From positions 1 to 61,441 of the forward strand of contig JAFGMO010000094.1 in the NCBI GenBank assembly GCA_016927475.1: a stretch of 61,441 nt of DNA, in the 5' to 3' direction. This DNA is from Candidatus Aminicenantota bacterium (GTDB lineage Bacteria; Acidobacteriota; Aminicenantia; Aminicenantales; Aminicenantaceae). Shown here one piece after another: positions 29,375 to 39,100 of the stretch; position 1 is the stretch's first letter, and each line of letters opens with the position of its first letter. The notes beneath the pieces were generated by a model that saw only the letters and a program-made list of their open reading frames with translations, ran no database searches and was not told the DNA's origin. The position numbers and the translations under genes are program-made.

Positions 29375-30793
29375 CTAATGCTTGATATCAGCAATAAATC
29401 CAGTTCTACCGAAACAGTAGTTTCCATATTTGTCTTTATGACGATTTAGGAATGTTGATTGTTTTGACCTGCGAAATTTTTTTCCACATAAAGGGCATTC
29501 AATGATATAAGTAGGCCCGAAAGAACCAAAATGTTCTGGTTTTACACTATTCCTTCTAATAATTGAATGTGAATTTCGCTTCGATTTAGAATTATTTTTT
29601 TTACTGAATGGTTTTCCAAAGTGTGATTTTTTTGCTTTTTCACCGGCTTTTGATAGTTCAACTTCAAATCTTGGATAGAATTTTTCTTCCATTAATTTCA
29701 TCGATTGAATTTTAGGGTGTATGAAGGCTTTAATACCAATTAAACTTGACTTACCACCGGTTCTATCCCATACATAAAAATATTCTTTTGAAACACCATC
29801 TCTTCTAGTTTTGTAGATCAAAGAATAAGGTTCAACTATGCGGGTAAAACCATCATAAACAACTTCAAGTAGATTCATTCCTGATCCCGCCTCTAGAATA
29901 GTATTTCTAAATTCAGCGGGGAAAAAAGATTTTTCGCCTATTCCTATTGGTAATCCTTCAAATAGATCTGAAATATGATTTTTGAATTCAATAATAGCTT
30001 TATTAAAATCTATTTTTCCTAATATTGGAGATATAATGTATCTTTTCCAAAATCGTTTAAAAAACTCAAAAGGTAAGCCGATAAAGAGATTTTTAAGAAT
30101 GCCGGGGTTTCTTTCAAAAATGGTCATTTTTAAAAGAGTTGATACAATTTCTGCACGATTAATATTTAGCCCCGTATTAAAAAATATTGAAAAAATATAG
30201 TCATATAGATCAGCAACATGGCGGCGTTGTAAAAGACACTTTAACTTTGTGGCCAATAGTTCTTCAATTTTTACACAATGAATTACATTTGAGCAAAACT
30301 TGTGGTCTGAATAGGGATGAATAATTAGTCTTTGTTGAATTGGAAGATAAATTTTATCAAAACGTGAGATGTCAAGCCGTATACTAATAATAAGTCGGCT
30401 TTCTTCTCCAAAGAAATCCATGAAATATACTCTTGCATCATAAACTTTATTTGACGGGTCAACTCGCTTCTTTTCATTAACTCTGCTCTTTTCCTTATCA
30501 AAAACAATACCAGTATTCATTTGGACAAAGTCACATGCTTTATTCAATTCTGATTTTATATATTCCTCTTTTAAGTCAATACTTAATGAAAAATCTAAAT
30601 CATTAGAAAATCGTGTGTTTTTGAAATAAGCTTTTCTGAAACAGTTGCCTCCTTTTAAAACAAAATAATCCTTAAGTTGGCACTCAGTATATATTCCAGC
30701 CAGAAGCCATCCAAAAATATAATCTCGTTGAACATTCGAGGTGTGTATTTCAAATTCTTTTGATTTGGCTAAAATTTCATCTTTATTAATCAT
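29375..30793 (-). CDS. AbiEii-like nucleotidyltransferase with WYL-like and zinc-finger C-terminus
   Basis: 472 residues. The N-terminal two-thirds is AbiEii/AbiGii toxin-like: FVLKGGNCFRKAYF then RFSNDLDFSL (GG48-49, Asp65, Asp67) and a helical domain. A region of about 318-385 (FTRIVEPYSLIYKTRRDG, YFYVWDR) resembles a WYL ligand-binding domain, a call by pattern only. The C-terminus carries a CxxC...H...C zinc-finger-like set (Cys433, Cys436, His452, Cys460). No AbiEi-like antitoxin is adjacent, unlike the pair at 7-8.6 kb. The extra domains may supply regulation or nucleic-acid binding in cis. Confidence 0.75.
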   Translation of the reverse strand: MINKDEILAKSKEFEIHTSNVQRDYIFGWLLAGIYTECQLKDYFVLKGGNCFRKAYFKNTRFSNDLDFSLSIDLKEEYIKSELNKACDFVQMNTGIVFDKEKSRVNEKKRVDPSNKVYDARVYFMDFFGEESRLIISIRLDISRFDKIYLPIQQRLIIHPYSDHKFCSNVIHCVKIEELLATKLKCLLQRRHVADLYDYIFSIFFNTGLNINRAEIVSTLLKMTIFERNPGILKNLFIGLPFEFFKRFWKRYIISPILGKIDFNKAIIEFKNHISDLFEGLPIGIGEKSFFPAEFRNTILEAGSGMNLLEVVYDGFTRIVEPYSLIYKTRRDGVSKEYFYVWDRTGGKSSLIGIKAFIHPKIQSMKLMEEKFYPRFEVELSKAGEKAKKSHFGKPFSKKNNSKSKRNSHSIIRRNSVKPEHFGSFGPTYIIECPLCGKKFRRSKQSTFLNRHKDKYGNYCFGRTGFIADIKH

Positions 30794-30882
30794 CTAAAAT
30801 TTACACTGCCTAAATATTTTATGTGCATACACTCAATTGAACTGCTTGGTATTGCCTGAAGAGTAAAGCGTTACGGTAAATC

Positions 30883-31779
30883 CTAAGAAGTATTCAATTT
30901 GGTTGTTTCGTTTACGTGCCAATTTTCCAAATCCGGATAATATGAATGCAACATTGAGAGATAGCGTGAAGTCTTCAAGGCAGCCTTATTAAAAAAGCCT
31001 CCTTTTCGCCGGAGGTATATTTGAAAGCGATGCAGCTTGCCAACGAGCTCGGAGATGTTGTCTTCGGCCTTCGCTACAGCATCCGAGGGGCGGTCATTGT
31101 GCGTCAGCATGAGAGCATCCTTGGGAGGGAGATCCACATCTGTGAAGTGATATAGGTTCAGCAGACGTATGGCGCCTAATAGAGCTATATCTCGTTCGGC
31201 ATGCTTCCCGTTCATAACTCCTATTCTGCTCTGAAATAATTCTGCGAGCCGCGGCTGTAAGTACTCAACGGCTGCGTAAGCAGCCTCAATGTCGCGGGAT
31301 TTCGGTGGTTCGCCCAAGCCGTCATCGTAGGGGAAAGAATCAGTATAATAGTCGAAAATGAGTTCCATTGCTGCAAGGCACTGGGCATCCAAGAATAACT
31401 GGTGTTCGTAGTATGTGGCCATAAGATCCTTGTATGTTTCGTAAGGCACCGGGCCAGTCAGTCCTACATCTTCATTGTACCCTTCGTCAAGCCATTTCTG
31501 ATTAACGGATGCAATCTTGGCAAGTAAGCTGGCAAACGCGTTTCGTTGGTGATCAAAAAACAGGGAAGTACGGAGTTGTAGTAGCTCGTTTTCATGCTTG
31601 ATCTCTTCGATTCGCGAGTTGAGCTCTGCCTTATGGCTTTCTAGCTTCTGGGAATATTCGTATCGGATTGACTGCTTAAGTCGTTCGGATATCCATTTGC
31701 GGAGGATCCATACGAGAAGAGCTCCTGAAGCACCGCCTGATAAGACGCTCAAGATTGTTTCCATAGTTTTACTTTCCAT
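30883..31779 (-). CDS. Single-pass membrane coiled-coil protein of unknown function
   Basis: About 298 residues. One N-terminal membrane helix (about 8-27, LSVLSGGASGALLVWILRKW), then a coiled coil (about 30-75, SQKLESHKAELNSRIEEIKH), then a mostly helical cytoplasmic domain to the end. I recognise no enzyme motif. Start either at 31779 or at the ATG at 31764, which has GGAAAG seven bases upstream. It sits between AbiEii-like and Mrr genes in the defence region, so a membrane effector role is possible but unproven. Confidence 0.7.
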   Translation of the reverse strand: MESKTMETILSVLSGGASGALLVWILRKWISERLKQSIRYEYSQKLESHKAELNSRIEEIKHENELLQLRTSLFFDHQRNAFASLLAKIASVNQKWLDEGYNEDVGLTGPVPYETYKDLMATYYEHQLFLDAQCLAAMELIFDYYTDSFPYDDGLGEPPKSRDIEAAYAAVEYLQPRLAELFQSRIGVMNGKHAERDIALLGAIRLLNLYHFTDVDLPPKDALMLTHNDRPSDAVAKAEDNISELVGKLHRFQIYLRRKGGFFNKAALKTSRYLSMLHSYYPDLENWHVNETTKLNTS

Positions 31780-31836
31780 CAAGTCTAATTATTTACTATA
31801 CAGCTGCTGTATTTTATTAATATTTCTTTGTAGTAA

Positions 31837-31945
31837 GTTGTATGCCATATAGATGTCATCAAATATCCCCTCAAAGTTGCACCTTTATCTTATTATTATC
31901 CATAATATATTTCAAGTCATATATTAGATGGTCTTATTGTCCTAT
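31837..31945. repeat. Dispersed ~107-bp element, copy B
   Basis: Starts AAGTTGTATGCCATATAGAT and ends at AAGTCATATATTAGATGGTC; the ends are 79 bases apart (31837 and 31916) in direct orientation, with TATCCCCTCAAAGTTGCA in the middle. Immediately upstream of the membrane coiled-coil gene. The remainder of the 31780-32151 gap is AT-rich with no gene. Confidence 0.7.
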
Positions 31946-32151
31946 TGAGAAGAATTATTTGAACGATGACCGAAAAACTTTAATATTTTTTCGTATGAAC
32001 AATTAAAAGTTATAAAGAATATATTCTTTTCCCTATGAAATCCCTTTACAATTCGCAAAAAGAAATCATATATTAATGAGAGTCAGCTTATGAGATTTAA
32101 AGAAAAATATCGGTTTTACGAATTATTTAATCTCCAAAATAAGGATTAATC

Positions 32152-33051
32152 ATGGCTATACCAGATTATCAATCCATCATGCTTCCGCTTCTTAAATTCG
32201 CCGGCGATCAAAAGGAACATTCTATGAGAGAAGCTGTTGAAGCGCTCGCTGCCGAGTTCAAACTTTCCGACGAAGAGCGCAAAGAGCTTCTGCCGAGCGG
32301 GCAGCAGGCGGTTTTTGACAACCGCGTCGGATGGGCGCGGACCTATATGAAAAAAGCCGGATTGTTGGAATCTCAGCGGCGCGGATATTTTCAGATAATG
32401 GAACGCGGACTGGATGTCCTGAAAGAGAATCCTTCAGAAATTAACGTCAAATACTTGGAACAATTTCCGGAATTTATCGAGTTCCGTAACCTCAGAAAAG
32501 AAAAAGAAGAAGAAAAGATTGAAGATACCAAGGCAACGCCTGAGGAAACCATTGAATCCGCTTATCTCCAGCTTCGGGATGAACTGGCATCTGAGCTTTT
32601 GGAACATGTGAAAAACATGTCGCCTTCCTTTTTTGAGCGGTTGGTCGTAGATCTCCTTGTAAAGATGGGCTATGGGGGGACACGAAAAGACGCAGGAGAA
32701 GCCTTCCAGAAAAGCAGAGATGAAGGCATCGACGGCATTATCCGTGAGGATCGCCTAGGATTGGATGTCATCTATGTTCAAGCGAAACGCTGGGAAAATC
32801 CTGTGGGAAGGCCGGAGATTCAAAAATTCGCTGGAGCTCTGCAGGGGCAGAGAGCCAAAAAAGGCATATTTATCACAACTTCGCAATTCTCAAAGGATGC
32901 GGAAGAATTCGTGAAAAAGATTGACAGCAAAATTGTTCTCATAGATGGGGAATCATTAGCTCGATTTATGATCGATCATAATATCGGAGTTTCACCGAGC
33001 TCCGCTTACGAAATAAAACGTATTGATATGGATTATTTCACGGGAAACTGA
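32152..33051 (+). CDS. mrr: Mrr-type restriction endonuclease
   Basis: 299 residues. N-terminal winged-helix Mrr_N domain (about 1-95), charged linker, then a Mrr catalytic domain: FFERLVVDLLVKMGYGG, the Asp in SRDEGIDGIIRED, and DVIYVQAKRW, where QxK is the usual Mrr variant of (D/E)xK. Predicted to cut methylated DNA. The DUF6361 gene starts eight bases after its stop, so it belongs to the four-gene operon 32152-39474 and may be its nuclease component rather than a stand-alone type IV enzyme. Confidence 0.92.
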   Translation: MAIPDYQSIMLPLLKFAGDQKEHSMREAVEALAAEFKLSDEERKELLPSGQQAVFDNRVGWARTYMKKAGLLESQRRGYFQIMERGLDVLKENPSEINVKYLEQFPEFIEFRNLRKEKEEEKIEDTKATPEETIESAYLQLRDELASELLEHVKNMSPSFFERLVVDLLVKMGYGGTRKDAGEAFQKSRDEGIDGIIREDRLGLDVIYVQAKRWENPVGRPEIQKFAGALQGQRAKKGIFITTSQFSKDAEEFVKKIDSKIVLIDGESLARFMIDHNIGVSPSSAYEIKRIDMDYFTGN

Positions 33052-33059
33052 CACGCCTT

Positions 33060-34268
33060 ATGCCTTCATCATTAGCCTGGGTTGATTTCGCTGAGGATGA
33101 CCGTCAGCGGATGATGGAAATTCTCTACCTTTTCCGCGAGAGGGAGATCCGTGAGGAGCTCGGCATCGGTCCCATTCGCGACGCCATCTCGGACACCCTG
33201 TTTCCCGGGACATCAACCCTTCATACACGGGCCAAATACATGCTTTTCATCCCCTGGATATTCATGAAACTGGAAAGACAGCAAACGCCGTCCCGTGAGA
33301 TCGAGGCCAAGTCGCGGAATCTGGAATTATCCCTGATGAGGGCCCTTATTTATTCCGGGGAGAAGGACGGGCTTATCGGCTACCAAGCCAGGGAAAACCT
33401 GAAAATCCTCCCCAGCTCCATGTATTGGACGGGTCTGGGCGTATGGGGCTTGAGGAAGTTCGAGGGAACAAGGCTTCAGTATTTTTTGTCTTTGGACAGT
33501 TATTATGATTATCTGAGGACGGCTGCCAAATCGGATGATGGAACTGCCCAGAGACATGTGAGAACGAACTGGGCTCCCCATATCATCGACATTCCTAACC
33601 ATTTTCCCAAAGGCGCCACCTTCAACCTGACGAGAGAAGAAGCTTCTTATCTTCGGGAGAAAATCATCGCCAACTGTCGTGATACCGTGCTGGCCAAGGT
33701 CGTCGAAACGGGGAGGTCGACCAACATAGATTTTATCTGGCAGCACCCTAAGCTGAGTGCTTTTTCGAGGGAGCATTTAAAACTTATTGAGCATGCCCGG
33801 AATTTTTCCGATGTCATGCAGGGGGCCTTTCTTTTATATTTCATGATGCTTCATGAAAAAAGGGATGGCAAGGAGAAGGATTCAGAAAAACAGGAAATGA
33901 TATCTCAATGGGCGGAAAGCATGGAACGGCGTATGAACAAGCTTTTGAAATGGAACCTTGAGGAATTTTGGCATATCATCTTCAGAAAAAATCCCCATGT
34001 CGGCTATCGTATTCGCCGGTTTGTCGAAAAATGGATAAGCATCGTTCTTCAGAACGATTCGCTGTCGAAGATCCATGCAATGAGCAAAGCCAGAGACCTT
34101 ATCTACCAGAGGGAAGTACGCATAAAGGGAAAAAGGTCGCGTTTCAGGAACCGCCGCATGCTCGAGCAGTGGTCCGGGCAGACCGGGTCCTCGGTTTACC
34201 GCTTCAGATGGGGAAATGTGCAGTCCATGGTCAACGATATCATCAAGGGTCTTAAAGGAGGAAGGTAG
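33060..34268 (+). CDS. DUF6361 family protein
   Basis: 402 residues starting MPSSLAWVDFAEDDRQRMME and containing ELGIGPIRDAISDTLFPGTS then LHTRAKYMLFIPWIF, the signature of DUF6361, a family of unknown function seen next to PLD-like and helicase genes in defence islands. Mostly helical, no signal peptide or membrane segment, no catalytic motif I can name. Separated by five bases from the PLD-like gene, which has AGGAGG just upstream. Predicted to be an adaptor or sensor in the complex. Confidence 0.85.
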   Translation: MPSSLAWVDFAEDDRQRMMEILYLFREREIREELGIGPIRDAISDTLFPGTSTLHTRAKYMLFIPWIFMKLERQQTPSREIEAKSRNLELSLMRALIYSGEKDGLIGYQARENLKILPSSMYWTGLGVWGLRKFEGTRLQYFLSLDSYYDYLRTAAKSDDGTAQRHVRTNWAPHIIDIPNHFPKGATFNLTREEASYLREKIIANCRDTVLAKVVETGRSTNIDFIWQHPKLSAFSREHLKLIEHARNFSDVMQGAFLLYFMMLHEKRDGKEKDSEKQEMISQWAESMERRMNKLLKWNLEEFWHIIFRKNPHVGYRIRRFVEKWISIVLQNDSLSKIHAMSKARDLIYQREVRIKGKRSRFRNRRMLEQWSGQTGSSVYRFRWGNVQSMVNDIIKGLKGGR

Positions 34269-34273
34269 GCCTT

Positions 34274-36151
34274 ATGCTCGACCCCAATGAGAGGCATATC
34301 TACATTCAGGCGCTTCGTCCTCCGTTCGGCTATTCATTGGATCATGCCGTCGCCACAACCTATTCGCTGGACCTGATGACCCTTCTGGCCGTGCCCCTCT
34401 CTTTTGCCAAGTTTCAGCTCAAAAAAAAGGATGAGTTCCTTAAAGACCCGGTGGCCATTCTGGAGGCATTGCGCCGGCTGACGGGGAGATTTCATGTGTT
34501 CTGCCAGCGGGGAGGCATCAAAGTCCCGGGCGGCCCGAATCTCCTTTTTCAATATCTTGAAAAGGCGGTTGTCGATGTCAGGGCGAGCGACCCGGAGGGC
34601 ATTTTCCATCCCAAACTGTGGGTGCTTCGTTTTGTCGATGACAAGAAAAAGAAAGTTTATTACAGGCTGCTATGTCTTTCCCGGAATATCACCTTCGATA
34701 CGTCGTGGGATACGATACTCACGCTGGAAGGGGAGGTGCGGGGACGCTTTTACGCCAAGAATAAACCGCTTTCCGATTTTATCCGGGCGCTTCCGGGTCT
34801 GGCTGTGAGGCGGCTTAAAAGAGCCGATGAAAAAAAGATAAAAGAGATGGCGGAGGAGGTCAGGCATGTCTGTTTTGAGCTGCCGCCCGGATTTGCGGAG
34901 TATAAGTTTTGGCCTATGGGAGTTGGAAAGGATCGTTCGTTTCCGATTCGAAACGATTTTGGGAAACTTCTTGTCGTATCGCCTTTTTTGTCGGAAGACT
35001 TTCTGGCGACGCTTACGGAAAATGAGGGGAAAAGGATCCTTATCTCCCGAGTCGAGGAAATCGACATGCTTAGTCCGGAGATGCGTGCGAGGTTTGAAAA
35101 AATCTATTACTTTGCCGGCGAGATGGAGAAACCTGAAGACATCGATAGCGGCGGGGAACGAGCGGGGGACGAACCTGCCGAAACGGTTGGAAGGGATGAT
35201 AAAAATGAGCTTGCCGGTCTGCACGCGAAGATATTTCTTGCCGATAAAGGCTGGCACGCTTATTTGTGGGCGGGTTCGGCCAACGCCACACGTTCCGCGT
35301 TTAGCAAAAATATCGAGTTTTTAGTGGAGCTTAAAGGATGGAAAAGCCGTAAAGGCATCGATAGATTCCTCTACGGCGGGGGAGAGGGCAAGGCGTCCAT
35401 GATGGATTTGCTTGAAGAGTATAGGGAGCCTGAAAAACCTGTAAAGGAGGATGAGACACAAAAGAGGCTGGAACGGGAGCTCGATAAAATCCAAAAGATG
35501 TTCGTAAACTGTGATTTTCATGCGCGGTGTGGGGAGAGGCCGGATGGACTCTATGACCTTACGGTCGCGTTTTCTTCAGGAATAAAATACAAAGGAGAGT
35601 TTGTGTGCAAGGGGCGAATATGGCCGGTAAGCCTTATGAGCGGGAATGGGCAGGACCTTCCTTTTCCGGGGCCTTTGGGAAAATTGGTTTTTCCCGAGCT
35701 TTCTGTGGATAAGATCACGGGATTTTTCGCTTTTCATCTGGAAATAAAGGAAGGGCGATACCGGCATGGGACGGAATTTGTCCTCAACCTTCCTGTTATG
35801 GGGTTGCCTTCGTACCGGGACCAGAGGATTCTCCAGATCATCGTCTCCAGTCAAGAAAATTTCCTGCGGTATCTGCTGCTTCTTCTTTTTGAGGGAGATC
35901 CTTTTTATCTTACGCCCGGATTGGAAAAGAAGATACGGGGGATAAAGGGGAGGGGGATAGAGTGGCTTCTGGGAGAAGATCTGCCTCTCTTCGAGGAGCT
36001 GGTCAGGGCATTCAGCCGGTCTCCTGAAAAGATAGAGCGCATATCGGCCTTGCTCAAAGACATATCCAAAACCGAAGAGGGAAGGAAAATGATTCCCGAG
36101 GAGTTTACGGCGCTGTGGAATCTTTTTGTGGAGGAGAAACGGAAGTTATGA
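34274..36151 (+). CDS. Phospholipase D-like protein of the DUF6361 operon
   Basis: 625 residues with two PLD-like half-motifs: FHPKLWVLRF with LSRNITFD (HxK...N) near 115-145, and LHAKIFLADK with WAGSANATRSAFSKNIEF near 315-350. The degenerate HKD pattern is typical of nuclease-like PLD proteins in defence loci. The C-terminal about 250 residues are not recognised. It ends inside the helicase start (ATGA overlap), so the two are translationally coupled, which argues for a stoichiometric complex. Confidence 0.88.
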   Translation: MLDPNERHIYIQALRPPFGYSLDHAVATTYSLDLMTLLAVPLSFAKFQLKKKDEFLKDPVAILEALRRLTGRFHVFCQRGGIKVPGGPNLLFQYLEKAVVDVRASDPEGIFHPKLWVLRFVDDKKKKVYYRLLCLSRNITFDTSWDTILTLEGEVRGRFYAKNKPLSDFIRALPGLAVRRLKRADEKKIKEMAEEVRHVCFELPPGFAEYKFWPMGVGKDRSFPIRNDFGKLLVVSPFLSEDFLATLTENEGKRILISRVEEIDMLSPEMRARFEKIYYFAGEMEKPEDIDSGGERAGDEPAETVGRDDKNELAGLHAKIFLADKGWHAYLWAGSANATRSAFSKNIEFLVELKGWKSRKGIDRFLYGGGEGKASMMDLLEEYREPEKPVKEDETQKRLERELDKIQKMFVNCDFHARCGERPDGLYDLTVAFSSGIKYKGEFVCKGRIWPVSLMSGNGQDLPFPGPLGKLVFPELSVDKITGFFAFHLEIKEGRYRHGTEFVLNLPVMGLPSYRDQRILQIIVSSQENFLRYLLLLLFEGDPFYLTPGLEKKIRGIKGRGIEWLLGEDLPLFEELVRAFSRSPEKIERISALLKDISKTEEGRKMIPEEFTALWNLFVEEKRKL

Positions 36152-39100
36152 CTGCCGAACAAAGGCCGGATGTGGGGAAGGTTTTAAGCACGCTTAAGGA
36201 TTTCCAGAAAAAATCCGTTGAAACGGTTTTTAGGCGTCTTTACCGCGACAGCGATTATACCAACAGGTTTTTGATCGCGGATGAGGTGGGGCTCGGCAAA
36301 ACATTGGTGGCGAGGGGCGTTATCGCCAAAAGCGTTGATTTTCTCTGGGATAAGGTCGGGCGGATCGATGTCATCTATATCTGCTCCAACCAGGAGATAG
36401 CCCAGCAGAATATCAATAGGCTTAATGTCTTGTCGGAAAAGACTTTTTCGCGGCCTTCGCGGCTGACTCTTCTGCCGGTCAATATCTCGAAGCTCAAAAA
36501 GAACAAGCTGAACTTTATATCTTTCACGCCGGGAACATCATTCGACCTCCACTCCCAAGCGGGCATCATGGAGGAACGGGCCTTGATTTATCATCTCCTG
36601 AAACAAGGGTGGAAGTTTGCAGGTATGGGGCCGATTAATCTATTCCAGCACCGGGCGGGAAGAGAGAACTGGAGGGCGCTTGTTGAGAGTTTTCCGAAGT
36701 ACCATCACATCGATAGAGGATTGGCGGAACAGTTTCTGAGGGCCGTGGGTAAGCGGATAGAGGAGAAGCGGCGCGAGGGGGAACTTGATCTTATAAGGCG
36801 TTTTAAGGATTTGTGTCGAAGGTTCCGTGTTTATGAGAAACAAAGCAGCATCTCAAATAAGGACTGGACGGATAGATCGATATTTATAAGCGAGATGCGC
36901 ACGATTTTAGCCCGGGCTTGCCTGGATGCCTTAGAGCCGGACCTTGTCATTCTGGATGAGTTTCAGCGGTTCAAGCATCTTCTCGACGGAAAGGATGAAG
37001 TCGCCCTGATGGCGAAGTATCTCTTCGAATATAAAAATGAGGAGATGCCGACAAAAATCATTCTGCTTTCCGCTACGCCTTACAAGATGTACACCATGCA
37101 CCATGAGGAGGCGGGGGAGCATATAGAGAATCACTATGAGGATTTTATAAGGACGGTGAATTTTTTATTCCATGATGAGGATAAAACAAAAACTTTTGAG
37201 GGGAAGCTTGAGGCCTACAGGCATGAGCTTTTTTGCGCTGGTGAGGACTTTGAGCGGTTGTTAGAGGGTAAGAAGAGAATCGAGCAGGATTTGCGAAAGG
37301 TCATGATAAGGACGGAGCGATTGGCCCGGACGCTGGACCGGAACGGTATGGTCAAGGAAGTCGAGGGCGGATTTTGCCGGGTCAGGCTTGAGGATATTCA
37401 TCAGTTTTCCGCATTGGACAAGATTTCCCGAGTGCTTGGCGGCCGGGATGTCATGGAATTCTGGAAGTCGGCGCCTTATCTTCTTAATTTTATGGACGAA
37501 TATGATATCAAGAGGCGGTTGAAGAGAGAACTCAGGAAGGAGCAGCCGGACCGGAATTTGGTTGCCATATTGAGAAATAACAGACGGCGGATGCTGCGAT
37601 GGAAAACGATTCAGGAATATAAGGAAATTGAGCCGGTCAATGCCAAGATGAGGATGTTGATCGAAAATGGACTGAAGAAGGGGAGCTGGAGGCTGCTTTG
37701 GGTTCCTCCTTCGCTGCCGTACTACAAGCCTAGGGGAGTTTTTGACAACAAGGACTTAAAAGATTATACGAAGAGTCTCGTTTTTTCATCGTGGCAGGTC
37801 GTCCCCAAGGCGATATCCGTTATGCTCAGTTATGAGGCCGAAAGGCGGGTAATGGCGGAATTTGGGGAGGAGCGGTTCGATTACCGGAAGATAAGAAAAG
37901 CCCGGAGCCCGCTGCTGTTGTTTCAAAAAAAGGAAGATCAGTTAAGGGGGATGGGGAATCTGACACTTCTTTATCCCTGTCTGACTTTGGCCGAAAAGAT
38001 AGATCCTTTGGATGCGGCGCTGGAATGCCTGCCTATGGGTGGAGGACCGCCGGCTTATCGGAATGTTAGAGGGATTGTGCGGGATAAGATGCAGAAATTG
38101 CTGGATGAGGCCTGCGTCGGTTTGAATTGGAAGCGAAGAAGAGGGGGGCAGACGGATTTGCGGTGGTATTGGGCTGCCTTGGCGCTTTTGGACCGGCATT
38201 TTTATCGGGATGAAGTCGGGAGTTGGTTTGGGATGGGTGATGGTGATTTAAGTTGGGGAGGTTTGATAAAGGAGCGAGGGGATTCCGATGAAAAAACTTA
38301 TTTTTGGGATCATGCGGAGCAGTTTAAGAAGTTTTTTAAGAAGCCTGAGGAACTGGGAAGGCGTCCTGATGATTTGATTGATGTTTTGACGGAGTTAGCG
38401 TTGGCGTCTCCGGCTGTTGTCGCGCTGAGGAGTATTCGGCGGCAGATTTTGGGAGATAAGGATGAACAGGAGATGTGGCTTTATTTGTTGATGGGTGCGG
38501 CGCGGGTTGGTGCCGGTTTCAGGTTTTTGTACAACCTTCACGACAGCATCATTCTTATTAGGGGATTGTATAAGGATGAAGACGAGCCGTATTGGCGGAA
38601 GGTTCTTCATTACGGTGCGGATGGTAATTTACAGGCGGTCATGGATGAGTATGTGCATGTTCTTAAGGAATCGTTGGGGCATATCGACCGATCAAGTACT
38701 GATATGATAGACGCGATAGCCAGGGAGATTTATGTCGCCATGTCGATGAGGACGGTTTCTTTGGAATTCGAAGAGATTTTGTTTGAACCGAAAGAGGCAA
38801 AGTGCCGGACGGATTCAAACCGGGTGAGGTGCCGGTATTCGGTGAAGTTTGGTGAGGCTAAAAACTATGAGGATAGAGATGTGACCAGGGAAGCACAGGT
38901 AAGGATTGCGTTTAATTCGCCTTTTCGGCCTTTTGTTTTGGCCACGACGTCGATCGGGCAGGAAGGGCTGGATTTTCATCAATACTGCAGGTCAATCTAT
39001 CATTGGAATTTACCATCCAACCCGGTGGACCTGGAGCAGAGAGAAGGGCGCATACACCGGTATAAAGGCGAGGTGATCCGTAAAAATTTAGCTTATTTTT

